Positions 60,137 to 64,000 of a stretch of DNA of 64,000 bases are shown piece after piece. The position numbers were made by a program, and so were the translations under genes. The notes under the pieces are model-generated. The model saw only the letters and a program-made list of their open reading frames with translations, searched no databases and was not told the origin of the DNA. This DNA is from Variovorax paradoxus (GTDB taxonomy: Bacteria > Pseudomonadota > Gammaproteobacteria > Burkholderiales > Burkholderiaceae_C). How positions within the stretch are numbered: position 1 is the stretch's first letter; each line of letters begins with the position of its first letter. The stretch lies in assembly GCF_022009635.1 (NCBI RefSeq), contig NZ_CP091716.1, positions 3,983,001 through 4,047,000 of the forward strand. Reading direction: 5' to 3'.

Positions 60137-60460
60137 ATGCCCACCGTACTTTCTTTCCCCGCCCAGGCGCGCGCGGAAGAACTCGCGTCGAGCCTGGAGG
60201 ACTGCAGGGTCCTCGAGGTGTCGTTCGCCAACGGGCCGCCGATGCCGGCCATCAAAGGTGGATGCTTCCAGTTCGCCACCGTCTTCAAGGCCTTCGGCGG
60301 ACAGTGGAACCATGCACGCAAGGTGCATGTTTTCTATGACTGGAGTTCTGTTGCAGCCTCGCTGGAGGCGGCGTTACGTCGGCGGGGAGACGGTGCCGGA
60401 GAGCTGGAACAGGATCGGCACTGGGCTCAGGATCCGGGCACCCGGATCAGGGCAGGCTGA
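60137..60460 (+). CDS. hypothetical protein
   Basis: 107 residues. The middle part SFANGPPMPAIKGGCFQFA..KAFGGQWNHARKVHVFYDW has a folded look, while the last ~25 residues (RRRGDGAGELEQDRHWAQD) are polar. The ATG at 60137 is weakly supported by its upstream sequence. No family recognised; codon use fits the chromosome. It may be in one unit with the gene before it. Confidence 0.45.
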   Translation: MPTVLSFPAQARAEELASSLEDCRVLEVSFANGPPMPAIKGGCFQFATVFKAFGGQWNHARKVHVFYDWSSVAASLEAALRRRGDGAGELEQDRHWAQDPGTRIRAG

Positions 60461-60480
60461 AATCGAAGGCAAACGGGAAA

Positions 60481-60518
60481 TTGCTCGCCCCCTATATTTA
60501 ACATAATGCACATTGTGC
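60481..60518 (+). promoter_or_regulatory. candidate promoter with overlapping palindrome
   Basis: TTGCTC (60481-60486) and CATAAT (60502-60507) are spaced 15 nt in an AT-rich island. Immediately after the -10 lies the palindrome GCACA-T-TGTGC (60508-60518), extended by ATAA/TTAT flanks. This is where a repressor operator would sit. A further imperfect palindrome (60564-60583) overlaps the start of the next gene. Confidence 0.4.
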
Positions 60519-60580
60519 TTATTAAAGCAATCCACGACGCTCCCGCACAACAACCCACATGAACATGGGACCAAGGTCTC

Positions 60581-61786
60581 ATGCGCCATCCACGCATCCC
60601 ACCTAGCATCGAACGCTATCCCAGACCTTGGAACTTTCTGATGCTCGATATTCCACAGACCACGTTCGATGAAGTGGGCAAGAACCTGTCCCAGTACTAC
60701 GACAAGGAAATGGCGGCCGGTGCCCGCGTCTTGCTGGACCGCATGCGCACCAAGGACTGGGGCGTGATCAGCGCGGCTTTCGCCCAGAAATCCGACATGG
60801 TCGAGCGGACTTGGGATTCCTTTCGCGCCAAGTCCAATGACAGCTTCAGCGTGCCGTTCAAGAAGAAGCTGACCGTGCTTCTCGGCGAGTACTGCGGCAA
60901 CACCGCCGACGTGCAGCGGCTGGTGGTCAAGGGCGTCGCGGCACTGGCCCGGGCCGGGCTCGGCAAAATCCCGATTCCGGGTGCCTCGGTGCTCAAGACC
61001 ATCGTGACCAAGAGCGTCGGCCTCGGCGTTTCCGCGGTCAGCGGCGTCGAGGGCGGCGTCGACGGCTACCTGCACGGCAAGAGCATCACCGAAGCCGACA
61101 CCGTGCTCACCAATCGCGGCAACCAGGAAACCGCCGCGCTCTTTCGCGACGACCGCGAGGCAATGGAAGCCGCCGAAGCGGCGATGAAGCAGTACAAGCA
61201 CATCGCCAACCTGATCAACTCCATGCCGGACCAGATCACCGACCTGAACGACGCGGTGCTGTACCCGGGCGTTGCGGCCAAGGTGCGCATTTCCGCATCG
61301 GACCTGCGCCAGCAGCTGATCAAGATCACCACCTTCGTGGAAGGCATGCAGATGCGTGCGGAGCGCGTCGCGGAGCTGATGCACAAAGACTCCGACCAAA
61401 TCGCGGCGCGCATGGTCGACGTCGCCCGGGACGTGGTGCTCAACGCCTACCATTCGGCCCGCGCCGATGGCAGACAGGCACTATCGGGCATGGCCGCCAA
61501 GGGCAAGTCCTACGAATACGTCGCCAGGCCCATGCTCAAGCCGCTGTCTCCGGCCGAAGGCGGCATGACGCAGCTCGCCAACCTGGTCGCCTATGCGCTG
61601 GCGCTCGGGCAACACGACGCACTCGAAATCTCGCACCCCACGCTGATGAGTTCGTCGAACCCCGCCGTGCAGGTCGGCCGCCCGCGCAGCAATGCGGTGA
61701 TTTCCAACGCCGGATACCGCCCGCCAGTGCCGCCGAGGCCCCCGAGGCCGACGCCACCTCCCCTGCCCCCGCGTCCGATCCGGTAG
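60581..61786 (+). CDS. uncharacterised protein with Pro-rich C-terminus
   Basis: 401 residues from the ATG at 60581 (AAGG 5 nt upstream); the Met at 60641 (MLDIPQTTFDEVGKNL) is an alternative and would drop a Pro/Arg-rich leader. The body is helical, with a Gly/Ala/Val-rich segment (residues ~125-165, IPIPGASVLKTIVTKSVGLG) that could insert in or bind a membrane, then long helices, and a tail made of PPVPPRPPRP repeats. No signal peptide. I recognise no family. It stands alone behind its own promoter-like region with palindromes, which suggests regulated expression. Confidence 0.65.
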   Translation: MRHPRIPPSIERYPRPWNFLMLDIPQTTFDEVGKNLSQYYDKEMAAGARVLLDRMRTKDWGVISAAFAQKSDMVERTWDSFRAKSNDSFSVPFKKKLTVLLGEYCGNTADVQRLVVKGVAALARAGLGKIPIPGASVLKTIVTKSVGLGVSAVSGVEGGVDGYLHGKSITEADTVLTNRGNQETAALFRDDREAMEAAEAAMKQYKHIANLINSMPDQITDLNDAVLYPGVAAKVRISASDLRQQLIKITTFVEGMQMRAERVAELMHKDSDQIAARMVDVARDVVLNAYHSARADGRQALSGMAAKGKSYEYVARPMLKPLSPAEGGMTQLANLVAYALALGQHDALEISHPTLMSSSNPAVQVGRPRSNAVISNAGYRPPVPPRPPRPTPPPLPPRPIR

Positions 61787-61862
61787 GGCGCGACCGGGCG
61801 GCCATTGCCGCATGCGTCGGGAGTAGCATCGAATTCACCTCTGCCAAGCTCTCCTGCCGCCC

Positions 61863-62723
61863 ATGTCGTCGAATGCCAAACTGCCGTCCTTCAGGTTCCT
61901 GATCGGCTTCGAAGCGGCCGCCCGCCTGGGCAGTTACTCGCGGGCCGCGGACGAACTCTGCATCTCCCAATCGGCAGTCAGCCACCAGATCGCGCAGCTC
62001 GAGCAGCAGGTCGGGCAGCCGCTGTTCCGGCGCAAGGGCCGCGGCGTCGAGCTGACGGTGTCCGGGCGCCTGCTGCTCGACAGCGTGGGCAAGTCGCTGG
62101 ACCAGATCCGCAGCGGCCTGAGCCGCATCGAAACCTACATGGACGACAGCCTCGTCACGCTGGTCTGTCCGGCGCCGGTGGTCAAGGGCTGGCTGCTGCC
62201 GCGCGTGGACCGGCTGCTGCAGGAGCATCCGGCGCTCTGCCCGATCATCTCGATCGACGAAAGCGCGCGCTACATCGATGAAATGGACGTGGACATCGCA
62301 ATCACGCGCGAGCCGCTCAGGCAGCGCGGCGTGTTCGAAGTCCCGTTGCTCGAAGACGAACTCGTGGCGGTCGAGCACACCGACGCCACAGGCGAAACCG
62401 CCGGCATGCTGTGCCTCGAGACCGATCTCACGAGCGACCGCATCGGCCCCTTCATCCGAGAGCATTTCGGCCATCTGCGCAAGCTCGCCATCTACGACGA
62501 TCCGCGCCTGTTGCTCGACGCCGCCTTGCGCGGCCGCGGCATGGCACTGGTGTCGCGGCTGCTGGCCGACGAGGCGCTGCACAAGCGCCAATTGCGGCAC
62601 CTTTCCGACTACCCGAGCCTGCCGTTGGGCACGCTCTGGATCTCGCGCACCGAAGGCGAGCCGCGCCTGCCGCTGGTCCGGGATGTTTTCGACAGCCTGC
62701 TGCGCTATGCCAAGGCGGAATGA
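61863..62723 (+). CDS. LysR-family regulator, GcvA-like
   Basis: 286 residues. The start LPSFRFLIGFEAAARLGSYS and helix-turn-helix (AADELCISQSAVSHQIAQLE) followed by VGQPLFRRKGRGVELT are typical of GcvA/AmpR-type LysR proteins; the effector domain follows (VCPAPVVKGWLLPRVDRLL). It lies 76 nt after the unknown 401-residue gene and 104 nt before the agmatine-deiminase gene, all on the plus strand. Its target is not clear; the downstream gene is a candidate. Confidence 0.92.
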   Translation: MSSNAKLPSFRFLIGFEAAARLGSYSRAADELCISQSAVSHQIAQLEQQVGQPLFRRKGRGVELTVSGRLLLDSVGKSLDQIRSGLSRIETYMDDSLVTLVCPAPVVKGWLLPRVDRLLQEHPALCPIISIDESARYIDEMDVDIAITREPLRQRGVFEVPLLEDELVAVEHTDATGETAGMLCLETDLTSDRIGPFIREHFGHLRKLAIYDDPRLLLDAALRGRGMALVSRLLADEALHKRQLRHLSDYPSLPLGTLWISRTEGEPRLPLVRDVFDSLLRYAKAE

Positions 62724-62827
62724 TCGATTCATGAACTGAATCGGTCATTCAGTCCAGAAAAGATCAGTTATGCAAATGAGTGAAGGTCGACAGAATCCAG
62801 CGCCTTGGTACTAACCCTTGGATTCTG

Positions 62828-63991
62828 ATGACAACTCGACGCGCCCTGATGGGCCTTGGCGGCCTCGGCCTGATGAGCGGAATGCTCAGTGCATGCGGCG
62901 GTGGTGGTGGCGGCGGCTCGCAGGCCCCCTTTCCCATGCCGGCCCCGACACCTTCCAACACGCCTGCCCCTCCGCCTTCCCAAGCAGCGGACCCCTGGCA
63001 GATGCCCGACGAAAGCGCCCCGCACCGCGCCGTCTGGATGGCCTTTGCCGCACGCGAGTCCGTATGGACCGCGCCCATGCGCCAGCCGGTGCAACAGGCC
63101 CTGGCGCGCATCGCCAACGCCATCAGCGTCTACGAGCCGGTGAAGATGCTGGTGGGCGCCGACGACTTCGCCACGGCCCGGCAGCTCTGCGGCTCCAACG
63201 TGCAGTTGATCGTCCATGAGCTCGACGACCTCTGGATGCGCGACACCGGCTGCGTCTTCGTGCGCAACACCCGTGGCGACCGGGCCGCGGTGAGCTTCAA
63301 TTTCAACGGCTGGGGCAACAAGCAGCCGCATGCACGCGACGCTATCGTGGCCGCGCGCATGGCGGAACTGAGCGGCGTGCCGCTGCTGCGCAGTCGCCTC
63401 GTGATGGAGGGCGGCGGCATCGAGGTCGACGGGCAAGGCACGGCCATCATCACCGAGAGCTGCGTGCTCAACGGCAACCGCAACCCCGGCGTCAGCAAGG
63501 CCGACGCCGAGGCGGAGCTCAAGCGCCTGCTGGGCCTGGAAAAGATCATCTGGTTGCCCGGCATCGCCAACCGCGACATCACCGACGGCCACACCGATTT
63601 CTACGCCCGCTTCCTCAAGCCCGGCGTGGTCGTCGCGGCGCTGGAGAACGACGAAAAATCGTTCGACCACGCGGTGACACGGCGCCACCTGGAACTGCTG
63701 CGCACCGCGACCGATGCGCGCGGCCGCCCGCTGCGGATCGTCACGCTCGAAACGCCGAGCCAGGTGCGCCCCGAGTTCGCGCGCAAGGACTTCGCCGCCG
63801 GCTACGTGAACTTCCTGATCACCGACAAGGCCCTGTTCCTGCCCGAATTCGGCGATGCTGTCGCCGACGCGGCGGCCCGCAATGCGCTGGCGGCGCAATT
63901 GCCCAGCCATCAGATCGTGCAGCTGAACATCGACGCCATCGCCGCTGGCGGCGGCGGCATCCATTGCACGACGCAGCAGGAACCGGCATGA
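62828..63991 (+). CDS. exported agmatine deiminase-family (peptidyl-arginine deiminase-like) lipoprotein
   Basis: 387 residues from the ATG of MTTRRALMGLGGLGLMSG; twin Arg and the lipobox MLSAC suggest Tat export and lipidation. Motifs in order: MPDESAPHRAVWMAF, DDLWMRDTGC, EGGGIEVDGQGT, DGHTDFYARF, and GGGIHCTTQQEPA with the catalytic Cys near the end. All guanidine-modifying catalytic residues seem present. The family converts agmatine to N-carbamoylputrescine; export is unusual for the cytosolic enzyme and suggests use of external agmatine. The stop overlaps the next gene's start. Confidence 0.85.
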   Translation: MTTRRALMGLGGLGLMSGMLSACGGGGGGGSQAPFPMPAPTPSNTPAPPPSQAADPWQMPDESAPHRAVWMAFAARESVWTAPMRQPVQQALARIANAISVYEPVKMLVGADDFATARQLCGSNVQLIVHELDDLWMRDTGCVFVRNTRGDRAAVSFNFNGWGNKQPHARDAIVAARMAELSGVPLLRSRLVMEGGGIEVDGQGTAIITESCVLNGNRNPGVSKADAEAELKRLLGLEKIIWLPGIANRDITDGHTDFYARFLKPGVVVAALENDEKSFDHAVTRRHLELLRTATDARGRPLRIVTLETPSQVRPEFARKDFAAGYVNFLITDKALFLPEFGDAVADAAARNALAAQLPSHQIVQLNIDAIAAGGGGIHCTTQQEPA

Positions 63992-64000
63992 CCGCCAAAG
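63988..64000 (+). CDS. start of the next gene (4 codons only)
   Basis: An ATG overlapping the deiminase stop (ATGA) opens MTAK and runs off the window. The overlap suggests a co-transcribed gene; nothing about its product can be said. Confidence 0.35.

Overview
The window is GC-rich throughout and densely packed with short-gap operons. Gene content suggests a betaproteobacterium of the order Burkholderiales, most likely a Variovorax-like member of the Comamonadaceae: many LysR regulators, Tat-exported proteins, ABC uptake operons, a chromosomal aadA-type gene, and exosortase-A-type hydrolases in an exopolysaccharide locus. This placement is inferred from gene content only. I saw no rRNA, tRNA, CRISPR array, insertion sequence or phage gene.

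Left part (1-15.8 kb). An alginate-type O-acetylation set (SGNH hydrolase, AlgF-like, MBOAT) runs off the left edge. It is followed by a LysR/SDR divergent pair, a luciferase-like monooxygenase with two AhpD/CMD-fold partners, an orphan FAD-type protein beside a dodecin, and an ABC uptake operon that ends in a membrane cytochrome c. Then come a LysR regulator diverging from a HAD hydrolase plus D-threonine-aldolase-type enzyme, and an AadA-like nucleotidyltransferase.

Centre (15.8-48.9 kb). The main feature is one unbroken minus-strand block of 20 genes (47445 down to 15831, largest gap 67 nt, many stop/start overlaps). Its first three genes form a hybrid assembly line: A-PCP-KS-AT, then ACP-aminotransferase, then C-A-PCP-C-PCP. 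A dedicated Sfp-type phosphopantetheinyl transferase and two exosortase-A-associated-type alpha/beta hydrolases follow. The rest is a complete Wzx/Wzy-type exopolysaccharide machine: Wza, Wzc, WcaJ-like initiating transferase, GDP-fucose genes, Wzy, glycosyltransferases, a glycosidase-like secreted protein, Wzx, WcaI, GalE, a LuxR-type response regulator and ManC. The layout implies that a small amino-acid/polyketide product is made together with, and perhaps attached to, a fucose-containing polysaccharide. A methyltransferase is transcribed divergently across a 554-nt intergenic region that carries inverted repeats and a run of hairpins.

Right part (48.9-64 kb). Here lie a LysM/LytM lipoprotein, a small membrane protein, an SbcD/SbcC-like pair with a terminator, a DeoR regulator, and a probable phosphate-starvation operon with a Pho-box-like element (phosphodiesterase-LamG lipoprotein, tiny lipoprotein, phospholipase C). 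These are followed by three uncharacterised genes, a GcvA-like LysR regulator, and an exported agmatine-deiminase-family lipoprotein. The next gene begins at the right edge.
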